From: Chthoniobacterales bacterium
GTDB taxonomy: Bacteria; Verrucomicrobiota; Verrucomicrobiia; Chthoniobacterales; JACTMZ01
Length of the DNA: 64,000 bases
Direction of reading: 5' to 3'
NCBI GenBank assembly: GCA_018402585.1
Contig: JAGYIO010000003.1
Span: forward strand, 328,022 to 392,021
The notes under the pieces were generated by a model. The model saw only the letters and a program-made list of their open reading frames with translations, was not told where the DNA came from and did not search any database. Position numbers and translations under genes: made by a program. This document shows, one piece after another, positions 30,868 through 39,489 of the stretch (position 1 is the first letter of the stretch; each line of letters opens with the position of its first letter).

Positions 30868-30874
30868 CCGCCGC
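30854..30874. repeat. GGCGGTC-type palindrome forming the crtE/crtI junction
   Basis: The sequence gcggcggtc–TAT–gaccgccgc is a perfect 9-bp inverted repeat. Its loop and first arm base hold the overlapping ATG (30864) of crtI and TGA (30865) of crtE. A related palindrome is at 49908–49924. Confidence 0.8.
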
Positions 30875-32354
30875 GCCATCCTCCTCCCGCGCCCTCGTCA
30901 TCGGCTCCGGCTTCGGCGGACTCGCCGCCGCCCTCCGCCTCCGCGCCCTGGGCCAAGAAGTCACCTTGCTCGAACGCCAACCCGACCACGGCGGGCGCGC
31001 CCGCGTCTTCCGCCGCGACGGATTTTTCTATGACGCCGGACCCACCGTTCTGACCGCGCCCTTCCTCTTCGACGAACTTTTCGCCCTCTTCGGTGAAAAT
31101 CGCGCCGACCACATCGAATTCCTCCCGGTCAAACCGTGGTATCGCATGATCGACGACCAAGGCCGCTCCTTCAATTACGGTGGCACGGTCGAAGACACCC
31201 TGCGCGAAATCGCCAAATTCAACCCCCTCGACCAACGCGGCTACCTCCAGCTCCTCGAAAAATCCCGCCAGCTCTATGACACGGGGTTCACCAAACTTTC
31301 CGCCGAGCCGTTCAGTTCGCTCACGGACATGATTCGCATCCTCCCCGACCTCGCCCGCCTCCGCGGCGACCGCACGGTTTACGATCTGGTCTGCCGCCAC
31401 CTGCGCGATCCGTCTCTGCGCATGTTCTTCAGCATCCAACCCCTCCTCGTCGGGGGCAACCCCTTCGACACCTCCTGCCTCTACTCCCTCATCCACTATC
31501 TCGAACGCCAATGGGGCGTCTGGTTCCCCCGCGGCGGCACCGGTGCCCTGGTCGACGCCCTGCTCGCCCTCGGGCAGCGCCACGGCGTGCAGTTCCGCCA
31601 TGCTGCCACGGTGGAGGAGATCCTCATCCGCCACGGGCGTGCGGCCGGCGTCCGCCTCGCCGGGGGCGAAAAAATCGACGCCGACCTCGTTGTGGCCAAC
31701 GCCGACCCACCCACCGTCTACCGTCACCTCATCCCCACCGTCCACCGCCGCAAGTGGACCGATCGGAAACTCGCCACCCGCCAATACTCCATGGGCCTCT
31801 TCGTTCTCTTCTTCGCGACCAACCGCCGCTACGAGGACGTCGCCCACCACACCATCCTCTTCGGCCCCCGCTACCGCGAACTCCTCGATGACATCTTCAA
31901 ACGCGGCATCGTGGCCGACGACTTCAGCCTCTACCTTCACCGCCCCACCGCCACCGACCCTGCCATGGCGCCCGACGGACAAGACACCTTCTACGTCCTC
32001 TCCCCCGTTCCCAATCTCCAGCACCCGATCGATTGGGACACCGAGGGGCCCCGTTACGCCCAGCGCATCCTCGACCACTTGCAAAAAACCATCCTGCCTG
32101 ACCTCGACCAACACCTCGTCTCCCAATTCCACGTCGCCCCGCCCTACTTCCGCGATGCCCTCCTCACCACGCACGGCACCGGCTTCTCCATCGCGCCCAT
32201 TCTGACCCAATCCGCCTGGTTCCGCTTCCACAACCAAAGCGAAGACGTCCCCGGCCTTTACTTCGTCGGCGCCGGCACCCACCCCGGAGCCGGCATGCCC
32301 GGCGTCCTCAGCTCGGCCAAAGTCGTGGAAAACCTCCTCCGCCGCGCGGCATAA
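30864..32354 (+). CDS. crtI: Phytoene desaturase
   Basis: The 496-residue FAD amine-oxidase-type protein has the N-terminal dinucleotide motif VIGSGFGGLAAALRLRALGQEVTLLE and the conserved DGFFYDAGPTVLT. The C-terminal GLYFVGAGTHPGAGMPGVLSSAKV is the CrtI signature. It desaturates phytoene to lycopene. Its ATG overlaps the crtE TGA, so translation is probably coupled. Confidence 0.95.
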   Translation: MTAAPSSSRALVIGSGFGGLAAALRLRALGQEVTLLERQPDHGGRARVFRRDGFFYDAGPTVLTAPFLFDELFALFGENRADHIEFLPVKPWYRMIDDQGRSFNYGGTVEDTLREIAKFNPLDQRGYLQLLEKSRQLYDTGFTKLSAEPFSSLTDMIRILPDLARLRGDRTVYDLVCRHLRDPSLRMFFSIQPLLVGGNPFDTSCLYSLIHYLERQWGVWFPRGGTGALVDALLALGQRHGVQFRHAATVEEILIRHGRAAGVRLAGGEKIDADLVVANADPPTVYRHLIPTVHRRKWTDRKLATRQYSMGLFVLFFATNRRYEDVAHHTILFGPRYRELLDDIFKRGIVADDFSLYLHRPTATDPAMAPDGQDTFYVLSPVPNLQHPIDWDTEGPRYAQRILDHLQKTILPDLDQHLVSQFHVAPPYFRDALLTTHGTGFSIAPILTQSAWFRFHNQSEDVPGLYFVGAGTHPGAGMPGVLSSAKVVENLLRRAA

Positions 32355-32365
32355 TCCACCAATTT

Positions 32366-32438
32366 CCAGGGGGCACGGGCGTCCCGCCCGTCACGACCCA
32401 AAACCCACCCTCCCCTCTGTGCCCTCTGCGCTTAAAAA
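32366..32438. repeat. Composite repeat between crtI and crtB
   Basis: The block starts ccagggggcacgggcgtccc and ends ctctgcgcttaaaaat. The first half is the inner palindrome of the TIR element family at 27 kb; the second is a 'cctctgcgcttaaaa' tail. The same two blocks in the same order occur inside crtY at 34156–34240. Confidence 0.75.
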
Positions 32439-32451
32439 TTTCATCCTCCCC

Positions 32452-33315
32452 GTGAGCACCCCAACTCCCGCTGAGCTCCTCGCCCGCGCCGGCAAAAGCT
32501 TCCACCTCGCCGGCCAATTCCTCCCGCCCGACCACCGCACCGCCGCGACCCAGCTCTACGCCTTCTGCCGCGGCCTCGACGACCTCGCCGACGAAACCGG
32601 CGATGCCGCCCAACTCGAAACCGTGGCCACCGCCCTGGCAAAGAATGACCGTTCCCACCCCCTCGCCGCTCTCTACCTCACCCTCGAAAATCCCGACCCC
32701 GCTCCGGCCATTGCTCTGGCCCGCGCCTTACGCGACGACACCGGCCCGACTCTCATCCCCGACGAACGCGCCCTCCTCCGCTACGCGCACGGCGTGGCCG
32801 GCACGGTCGGACTCATGATGGGCCGCGTCCTCGGCGCGACCGATCCCGCCGCCGCCTGGCCCGCCATCGACCTCGGGATCGCCCTCCAACTGACCAACAT
32901 CGCCCGCGACACCCGCGAAGACGCCGATCACGCCCGCCGCTATCTCCCGGCCACTTGGCTTGACCTCCCACCCGCTTCCATCCGAAACGCCCCCGAACGC
33001 GTTCACCAAGCCGCCCTCCACTGCCTCTCCCTCGCCGAGCCCTACTATACCAGCGGCCTCGCCGGACTCACCTATCTCCCGCCCGAATCACGACGCGCCA
33101 TCCGCATCGCGGCCCAAGTCTACCGCGAAATCGGCCAAGAACTTCGACGGCAAGGACCCCACCGGACCACCGACCGTGTGGTTGTCCCTCCTTGGCGCAA
33201 GGCCACCCTCGTGGCCCAAGCTTTCTTCGCGCCCGCGCCATGGACCACGCCCGCCCCGCCTCACAACGCAGCACTTCACCACCATCTCGACGGCCTCGTG
33301 GGGGTGCATCGATGA
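32452..33315 (+). CDS. crtB: Phytoene synthase (squalene/phytoene synthase family)
   Basis: The 287-residue product has RAGKSFHLAGQFLPP, the first Asp motif CRGLDDLADE (residues about 34–43) and the second NIARDTREDADHARRYLP. It condenses two GGPP to phytoene. The GTG at 32452 (VSTPTPAELLARAG) is preferred because an alternative GTG at 32419 would start inside the repeat tail. This puts the start 13 bp after the repeat. The stop overlaps the crtY ATG. Confidence 0.92.
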   Translation: MSTPTPAELLARAGKSFHLAGQFLPPDHRTAATQLYAFCRGLDDLADETGDAAQLETVATALAKNDRSHPLAALYLTLENPDPAPAIALARALRDDTGPTLIPDERALLRYAHGVAGTVGLMMGRVLGATDPAAAWPAIDLGIALQLTNIARDTREDADHARRYLPATWLDLPPASIRNAPERVHQAALHCLSLAEPYYTSGLAGLTYLPPESRRAIRIAAQVYREIGQELRRQGPHRTTDRVVVPPWRKATLVAQAFFAPAPWTTPAPPHNAALHHHLDGLVGVHR

Positions 33316-34598
33316 CCTCCCGCGGCGCCGAACTTCCGAAAGGTAGGGACGCGCGGCCTCGCGCGTCCGCCCGAGAGGAAACGGACGAGCGAGCCGCTCG
33401 TCCCTACCAATACGACCTCGCCTTCGCCGGCGCCGGCCTCGCGGCCGTCAGCCTCGCCGTCCGCCTCGCCGCGCTCCCCGATCCGCCCAAGATCATCCTC
33501 CTCGACCCCCGCACCGAATTTCCCCGAGACCGCACCTGGTGCCACTGGCAACTTCACGAGACCCCTTTCGAGAACGCCATCACCCACCGCTGGCACCGTT
33601 GGACCGTCCGCACCCCCACCGCTGGCACGATCACCGCCGCGACCGCCCGCACCCCCTACATCCGCATCCCCGCCGACCGCCTCCACCAAATCGCGGCGGA
33701 AAAACTCACCGCCTCTCCCCACGTCACCATGCTCCGCGGCGTTTCGGTCAACACCATCGACCAACACCCCGACCACACCACGCTCCATCTTTCCGACGGA
33801 GAACACCTCACCGCCGCCTGGACCTTCGACAGCCGTCCCCCCGAGAACGACCAAGCCCCCTGGCGCCAAATCTTCCGCGGCCTCGAACTTCACTCCCCCC
33901 AAGCCAACCTCAACACCGAGACGGTAACCCTCATGGATTTCCAATCCGCCGACTCCGACGGCATCCGCTTCTTCTACGTCCTCCCCCTCGACCCCAACAC
34001 CGCCCTGGTCGAAGACACTTGGCTCGTCCCCGCCGGCCAATCCCCCGCCTTCTCCAACCAAGAAATCCTCTCCTACGCCCAAAAAAATCTCCCCGCCACC
34101 ACCTGGCAAATCCGCCACCAAGAAGAGGGTAACCTCCCCATGGGCCTCCTCCGTGCCAGGGGGCACGGGCGTCCCGCCCGTCACCACCAGGACACCACCT
34201 CCTCCCCCCCTACGTCCTCCATGTCCTTTGCGGTTAAAATCAAAAATCGCATCATCCCCTGGGGCACAGCAGCCGGCGCCGTGCGCGCCTCCTCCGGCTA
34301 CGCCTTCTCCCGCATCCAACGCGCCAGCGAAGCTATGGCACAATACTGGTCGCAACACCGCTCCCCCGATCCCGCCATCACCCATGAATCCAGACTCCTC
34401 GCTTGGATGGACCGCGTCTTCCTCCGCGCCCTGACCCGCCACCCGGAACGCGTTCCAGCCTATTTCACCCGCCTCTTCGATCGCGTCCCGCCCGATGCGC
34501 TCATCCGTTTTCTTGAGTCGGAACCGCGCCCCGTCGATATTCTGCAAGTCATGCGCGCCCTGCCGCCCGCGCCTTTCCTCTCCGCCGCGCTGCGATGA
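33312..34598 (+). CDS. crtY: Lycopene beta-cyclase carrying two in-frame repeat insertions
   Basis: The 428-residue flavoprotein-like cyclase has the N-terminal YDLAFAGAGLAAVSLAVRLA dinucleotide motif, the FPRDRTWCHWQL segment and the C-terminal IIPWGTAAGAVRASSGYAF motif, matching CrtY. Residues about 11–32 come from a compound palindrome (33342–33408), and residues about 282–310 come from the composite repeat shared with the crtI–crtB gap. Without these the protein would be close to the usual 380 residues. The reading frame is intact through both. Start ATG at 33312 overlaps the crtB TGA; stop overlaps the blh ATG. It cyclises lycopene to beta-carotene if still active. Confidence 0.9.
   Translation: MTSRGAELPKGRDARPRASAREETDERAARPYQYDLAFAGAGLAAVSLAVRLAALPDPPKIILLDPRTEFPRDRTWCHWQLHETPFENAITHRWHRWTVRTPTAGTITAATARTPYIRIPADRLHQIAAEKLTASPHVTMLRGVSVNTIDQHPDHTTLHLSDGEHLTAAWTFDSRPPENDQAPWRQIFRGLELHSPQANLNTETVTLMDFQSADSDGIRFFYVLPLDPNTALVEDTWLVPAGQSPAFSNQEILSYAQKNLPATTWQIRHQEEGNLPMGLLRARGHGRPARHHQDTTSSPPTSSMSFAVKIKNRIIPWGTAAGAVRASSGYAFSRIQRASEAMAQYWSQHRSPDPAITHESRLLAWMDRVFLRALTRHPERVPAYFTRLFDRVPPDALIRFLESEPRPVDILQVMRALPPAPFLSAALR
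33342..33408. repeat. Compound cruciform repeat inside the 5' end of crtY
   Basis: Outer arms ggtagggacg / cgtccctacc (10 bp, perfect) enclose two smaller perfect hairpins, gacgcgcg–gcct–cgcgcgtc and ggacgagcg–agc–cgctcgtcc. The whole is translated in frame by crtY. Confidence 0.85.
34156..34240. repeat. Composite repeat inside crtY, same family as 32366–32438
   Basis: It begins ccagggggcacgggcgtccc and ends cctttgcggttaaaat. It sits between the conserved PMG and RIIPWGTAAG segments of the cyclase and is read through in frame. Confidence 0.82.
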
Positions 34599-35557
34599 AC
34601 ACTTGGTTTCCCACCTTCTCCCGCCGTCACACCCTCGCGGTGGTCGTTCTGCTCGCCGTAGTCCTGCTCGCTTCGCCTCTTTTTCCCCCGTTCCCGCTTT
34701 CCGTCCAACTCACCCTCCTCGCCGCCGCCGTCGCCCTCTTCGGCCTCCCCCACGGCGCGCTCGACTTGGCCCTGGTCCAAGGCGCCTCCCGCGGATCAGG
34801 GCGCGCCCTCACCGCGGCCGTCGGCCTCTATCTTGTCGTCTCCGCCGCGGTCCTCGCCGTCTGGCTCACCGCTCCGGTCGTTGCTCTGGGCGCCTTTCTC
34901 GCCATCGCCGTCATCCACTTCGGCCTCGGCGATACCGAAGATCTGCACGGACCCCAACGCGCCCTTGAAGCCCTGGCCCGCGGCGGCTTCGCCGGCCTCG
35001 CCCCGCTCGTCTTCCACCCGCAAACCACCCGCGATCTCTTCGCCCTCTTGGTCGGACCCCAAGCCACCGCCACGCTTGATCGCACCGTCAATCTCGTCAT
35101 GCCCGCCGCCGGATGGCTCTGGGTCGCCTGCCTGGTCGCCGCGATTCTCTGGCGCCTCCTCCAACGCGCCCCCGGCTGGCTCCCCGCCACGGCCGAACTC
35201 CTCCTCACCACCGCCCTCTTCGCCGTCTGCTCCCCGCTTGCCGCCTTTCTCCTCTACTTCAGCTTCGTGCATTCCGTGCGCCACATCGCCGACCTCGGCG
35301 CCGCCCGTTTCCCCGAGTCCGCCGCCCGGGCCCGTCGCTGGCTCCTCCGTGAGAGCCTGCCCTTCACCGCCGCCACCATCCTCCTTGCCGCCCTTGCCTG
35401 GTTTCTCTTCGCCCGTTCCCTCGATCTGAACGAAGCCCTGCTCCGCCTCATCTTCTGGGGACTCAGCGCCCTCACCGTGCCCCACATGATCCTCACCGCC
35501 TGGTGGCACGGTCGCGGCGACCCGCAACCCGGTGATCTCTTCGCCCGCCATGTCTGA
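34595..35557 (+). CDS. blh: Brp/Blh-type beta-carotene 15,15'-dioxygenase
   Basis: This 320-residue polytopic membrane protein has the four His-containing motifs of the Brp/Blh family: GLPHGALDL, IHFGLGD, FSFVHSVRHI and LTVPHMIL. These ligate the iron that cleaves beta-carotene into two retinal molecules. It starts with an ATG overlapping the crtY stop. With the upstream crt genes it completes retinal synthesis for the rhodopsin at 28974. Confidence 0.94.
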   Translation: MNTWFPTFSRRHTLAVVVLLAVVLLASPLFPPFPLSVQLTLLAAAVALFGLPHGALDLALVQGASRGSGRALTAAVGLYLVVSAAVLAVWLTAPVVALGAFLAIAVIHFGLGDTEDLHGPQRALEALARGGFAGLAPLVFHPQTTRDLFALLVGPQATATLDRTVNLVMPAAGWLWVACLVAAILWRLLQRAPGWLPATAELLLTTALFAVCSPLAAFLLYFSFVHSVRHIADLGAARFPESAARARRWLLRESLPFTAATILLAALAWFLFARSLDLNEALLRLIFWGLSALTVPHMILTAWWHGRGDPQPGDLFARHV

Positions 35558-36242
35558 AGCCGTCCGCGCCTTCTTCTCGCAGTGGGAGATCTACCGTCTC
35601 TGCATCGAACACAACACGCTCTTCCACCGCGAAGTCGGCAAGATTCTGCGGCGCGAATTGCTCGCCCGCCCCGCTCCCTTCACCTTTCTCGACCTCGCCT
35701 GCGGTGACGCCGACCTGACCACCGCCGCCTTGTCGGGAACCAAGGTCTCCGCCTACACCGGGGTCGATTTCTCCACCCCGGCGATTGCTCTCGCCGCGGA
35801 AAAAACCGCCGCCCTTCGCCACCCGCGCAGTTTTCAGGAAGAAGACTTCACCCACTTCCTGCGCGACAACCAGGAAACATTCGCAGTGATCTATCTCGGC
35901 CTCTCCTTGCATCATCTCGAGACCGCCACCAAGCGCGAGCTAATGCAACACCTGCGCCGCGCCACGGCGGAAGGCGGATCCTTCTACCTTTTCGAACCCA
36001 TCCTGCACGCCGGCGAATCGCGCGAAGGCTATCTCGAGCGCTGGGCCGAAGCAATGGATGGCCCTTACGATCCGTTCCCACCCGCCGCCCGCACCGCCTT
36101 GCGGGACCATGTCCGCGCCTCGGAACGACCGGAATCAATCGAAGAATACCTCGCGTCCGCGCACACTGCCGGATTCTCCCCCGGTGAAATCCTCTTCACC
36201 GACCCCGGCCATTTCTACGCCCTCTTCCGCTTCCAAGGTTAG
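35550..36242 (+). CDS. Class I SAM-dependent methyltransferase in the retinal operon
   Basis: The 230-residue product has motif I FLDLACGDADL (glycine-rich SAM site), an acidic strand end in YTGVDFS and the post-motif AVIYLGLSLHHLE. The ATG at 35550 overlaps the end of blh by 8 bp, so it is the last gene of the coupled crt operon. The substrate is unknown; modification of a carotenoid, retinoid or quinone would fit the context but is inference. Confidence 0.85.
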   Translation: MSEAVRAFFSQWEIYRLCIEHNTLFHREVGKILRRELLARPAPFTFLDLACGDADLTTAALSGTKVSAYTGVDFSTPAIALAAEKTAALRHPRSFQEEDFTHFLRDNQETFAVIYLGLSLHHLETATKRELMQHLRRATAEGGSFYLFEPILHAGESREGYLERWAEAMDGPYDPFPPAARTALRDHVRASERPESIEEYLASAHTAGFSPGEILFTDPGHFYALFRFQG

Positions 36243-36271
36243 CGCGATTTCGGAAGCGTAGAACCCGCCGG

Positions 36272-36338
36272 CTGTAGCCGCGGCACTCTGGGCCGCGTTT
36301 TCACTTCCGCGCCGCGGCCCAGAGTGCGGCGGCTACAG
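36272..36338. repeat. 26-bp inverted repeat between convergent genes
   Basis: Arms ctgtagccgcggcactctgg… and its complement (one mismatch in 26 bp) flank a 15-bp loop. It lies between the methyltransferase and the DUF2723-type gene, so it might act as a two-way terminator, though it has no T-run. Confidence 0.75.
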
Positions 36339-36379
36339 AAGCACTTACACCGCTCTCAACCGAGCAAAGGCGCCCCGCC

Positions 36380-39226
36380 TTACTGCGAGAGCAGTAGCTG
36401 AAACTCCGGTGTGCCGCGCACCATGGCATACATCGGGTCATTGGCCAGGGCGGACTTGGCTTGGATTCCCCCGAGTTGAACTGCGCGCCGCGCCGACTCG
36501 AGGAACGAATTCATTTCGCGGTTGGCAAACTCGAAACGGGCCAAAGCGAGCCAAACTCCCGCATCGTTGGACCTCACCGTGACCAAACGGCGCGCCGGGC
36601 CGAGACCCGCCTGCCACTGGCCGTTGCTGTTGCTGAAATCAACGGCAAAGCTGAGGAAGTCCGTATTATCACCAAAAACCACGGCCGACGCTTCGAGCTG
36701 TTGCCGGGCCGCATCAGGTTGACCGGTCTCCATAAAGAGACGAAGCAAGCCGGAAAGCACCTCCGCGTTTTGCGGATCTACCGCCAGTTCCCGTTGCAAA
36801 ACGTCGATCTCGCGGTCCGCCTCGCGCAACCGGGTGACGCGCTCCCGCGCTTTGCTTACCCCGCGATTGTTCGGATCGCCTTCGACGGCACGATCCCAAA
36901 TTGCGGCCATCTCCTCCCAGCGTTTTTGCGCCCGCAGGATATCACTCAAGGCCACAAGCGACTCCATGTTGTTCGGGTGCAATTCCAAGGCCTGACGGTA
37001 GGCCCGCTCGGCCTCCGTCCCCATCTGCCGCGCGCGGTAAATGTTAGCCGTCGAATTGCGCAACTTGGAGAACGACCGCTTGGCGTCAAAGTCCTCGTGG
37101 AAATTTTTGTCGGCCAGCAACCGCTCGACGTAATTGTTCCAATAACGGAAATCCTCGGCCACCGCCTCCGCGGGCAAGGTCTCCAAGGGTTCCTTGTTCA
37201 AGCGGTAGCTCAAGCCGTTGGGCACCGCATAAGGATAGGTCCACTCCATGGGGAAACTTTCCTCGATGAAGAATTCCCGCTGGTCCTTGTTCTTCTCGAA
37301 AATCCATTGCGCGATGGCCGCGTGGTAAAGGATGCCGATACTCGGGTCCTGCGGATTGGCCCCGGGCGGCAGGTTCATCGAGACATTGCGCACGATTTCG
37401 ATCAGCTCCGTCTCGCTCGGCATGATCGTGTCCTCGACCGGATATTGCCGGTCACGGCCCAGCCACTTTTCAAGCCAGCCCTCGGCTTTCGGGCGCCCCG
37501 GTGCGTAATGGTCATGGATGTATTTCTGGTAGAACGCATCGGCCAAGGCGTTCTGCGTGACAATGACCAGGTCACGACGGTCAAAATCCGCGTCCCGCCG
37601 GTCCTGCCGATCGACGAAGCTTTCCCCGAGAATCATGTAGGTCGGCACAAATCGCCCCGGATCCGTGCCGCCGAAAACGAAAGCACCCTTTGGCAAATCC
37701 TTCAGCATGTCGTGTCCATACTGCCAACCAAACCAGTGGTCGCGCTGGCTGCAGAGCGGCGCATTCTGGATTCCCGTCCAAAGAGGGAGGAGGGGCAACA
37801 GGCAAGCCGCGTAGCGCAGACCCGGCCGCACGGAGATCAACCGCGCCAGGACATAACCGGTGCCTGCTGCGCAGAGCAGGGAAAAAAGGAGGTAAGCGTA
37901 ACCGTGGTAGGGAAACTGCAAGGACCACGAGTCGATGCTGGTTTCCGTGCGCTCCATGATCGGCTGGAGGAAGGCCGAGAGGATGAAACCGAAGAAAAGG
38001 AGGTAAAGAAAGGTCCGCTGAGGCAATGGCAACCGGAACACGGCCAAGACGGCGGCCAAAAATGCCGCGACACTCCAGGGGGTGAAGTTCTCCATCAGCT
38101 TGCCCCAATAAAAATTGGTGAATTCCCGGCCGAGTTGCAGGGTGGAAACCCGCTCGGGATCCTCCGCTTGCGCTGGCTTCTCCGGGGCGGTGCCCATCCC
38201 TTTGCCCAAAGTTCGCACGATGAGATCGGACAAACTCCCCGCATATTGCGTGCGGTTGATCGAATAAAAAAATCCCTCCGGAGTGCTGGTGTAACCCCAG
38301 TTCATCGGCGGATTGGTCGACGAGGCGAAAGGCATGTAGGCGTAGGGGAGCAGGCCGAGGATGACCACCACCGGCACAAGTAGGACGATTTTGAGGTCCG
38401 TACGCCGCCATTTCAACACGAGGAGGACGATCAACCCGAACAGGGCGAAGTAGAAGAACCGCATGGCGGTCGACCAGGTCGTGGAATCGTTGGAGAGCCA
38501 GGCAAATCCGAGGTAGACCAAAGCCCCGCTGACCAACGCCGCAACAAGCACTTCCCAAAACACCGATCGTCTGACCAGCAAAGGCACGAGGAGCGGCAGG
38601 GGGGCCAAAGCGAGGGTCAGGTGGTGGTTGCTCATGCCCAGCGAGAAAGCAAAAAACGTGGCAAGGATCGGCTGGTCGTCCTGCGGACGCCGCACCCACC
38701 AATAAAGCGAAGCAACGAACAGCCCGATCAGGAGTCCGTGCAGCGTGTAAACCTCCGCGATGACCGCCTGGGTCCAAAACGAGAAACTAAAGGCGAAGAG
38801 CAGGCCGAAGGAGACCGCAATAAGGCCGGTCAAGAAAGGAGCAACCTTGATTGGGGTCTGCCCTCCGCCCCACCAAGGCATCATCCAACGCAGCATGCTC
38901 GCGGCAACCAGGGTGGTGACCCCGACGGCCAGCGCTCCGCACAGCCCGCTGAAAAGATTGATCTCCCAGGCCGCATTGCCGAGCGGGAGCAACTGAAAGA
39001 GCCAGGCAAGGATGGTCCAAAGCGGATACCCCGTGGGATGAGGCACGCCGAAGTGCTGCGCCGCGACAATGAACTCACCGGAATCAAGCAGGCCGACATT
39101 CGGCTGAGCCGTGTAAAAATAAACCACTCCGCTGACCAAGGCGGCGACCAGCGCAGCCCACCAGTCAGCGCGAATAAAAAGCGGTAGCCGCAGGTCGGCC
39201 TCCTCGGGTTCGGTTACTTGCGCCAT
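36380..39226 (-). CDS. DUF2723-type multi-span membrane protein with C-terminal TPRs
   Basis: The 948-residue protein begins with a cytosolic stretch, then the conserved YFYTAQPNVGLLDSGEFIVAA and FGVPHPTGYPLWTILAW block typical of DUF2723/TMEM260-like GT-C glycosyltransferase-fold proteins, with about 11–12 transmembrane helices to residue 500. After a soluble region come TPR-like repeats (AERAYRQALELHPNNMESLVALSDILRAQ). The early Asp-Ser-Gly-Glu fits a GT-C acidic catalytic loop. Probable role: transfer of a lipid-linked sugar to an exported acceptor, not proven. The ATG at 39226 (MAQVTEPEEADLRLP) is preferred over an upstream Arg-rich extension. Confidence 0.75.
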   Translation of the reverse strand: MAQVTEPEEADLRLPLFIRADWWAALVAALVSGVVYFYTAQPNVGLLDSGEFIVAAQHFGVPHPTGYPLWTILAWLFQLLPLGNAAWEINLFSGLCGALAVGVTTLVAASMLRWMMPWWGGGQTPIKVAPFLTGLIAVSFGLLFAFSFSFWTQAVIAEVYTLHGLLIGLFVASLYWWVRRPQDDQPILATFFAFSLGMSNHHLTLALAPLPLLVPLLVRRSVFWEVLVAALVSGALVYLGFAWLSNDSTTWSTAMRFFYFALFGLIVLLVLKWRRTDLKIVLLVPVVVILGLLPYAYMPFASSTNPPMNWGYTSTPEGFFYSINRTQYAGSLSDLIVRTLGKGMGTAPEKPAQAEDPERVSTLQLGREFTNFYWGKLMENFTPWSVAAFLAAVLAVFRLPLPQRTFLYLLFFGFILSAFLQPIMERTETSIDSWSLQFPYHGYAYLLFSLLCAAGTGYVLARLISVRPGLRYAACLLPLLPLWTGIQNAPLCSQRDHWFGWQYGHDMLKDLPKGAFVFGGTDPGRFVPTYMILGESFVDRQDRRDADFDRRDLVIVTQNALADAFYQKYIHDHYAPGRPKAEGWLEKWLGRDRQYPVEDTIMPSETELIEIVRNVSMNLPPGANPQDPSIGILYHAAIAQWIFEKNKDQREFFIEESFPMEWTYPYAVPNGLSYRLNKEPLETLPAEAVAEDFRYWNNYVERLLADKNFHEDFDAKRSFSKLRNSTANIYRARQMGTEAERAYRQALELHPNNMESLVALSDILRAQKRWEEMAAIWDRAVEGDPNNRGVSKARERVTRLREADREIDVLQRELAVDPQNAEVLSGLLRLFMETGQPDAARQQLEASAVVFGDNTDFLSFAVDFSNSNGQWQAGLGPARRLVTVRSNDAGVWLALARFEFANREMNSFLESARRAVQLGGIQAKSALANDPMYAMVRGTPEFQLLLSQ

Positions 39227-39489
39227 AACGAAGTGAGCCGCCGAGCAAACACCTTTCCCGCCCCCGACACAAGCCTTCCACCCGTGGCCAAGCCGCCGCT
39301 CGTCTGCTGCCTCGCGATGTCCGTCTCGAGATTTCCAAATTAAAAAGTCCCGAGGGAAACGCCGGTGCTGCCGTGCACTGCGCTGGCCTGCAACCAAAGA
39401 ACTTCTGCTTCTTCAGGTTTGCCCTCCGGCTCGGCCTACGCCGTCTCCACTGCCTTCGGGCTCAAGTCCCTCCCTCGCAGTCTAATCCT

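Noticed and set aside
33192..33311. Upstream extension of crtY
   Set aside because: The extension overlaps crtB by 120 bp in another frame. ATGA coupling at 33312 matches the other junctions in the operon.
29802..35551. Long antisense and alternative-frame readings across the crt operon
   Set aside because: They are Gly/Glu- or Pro/Ser-rich frames opposite well-identified enzymes, typical of GC-rich codon shadows.
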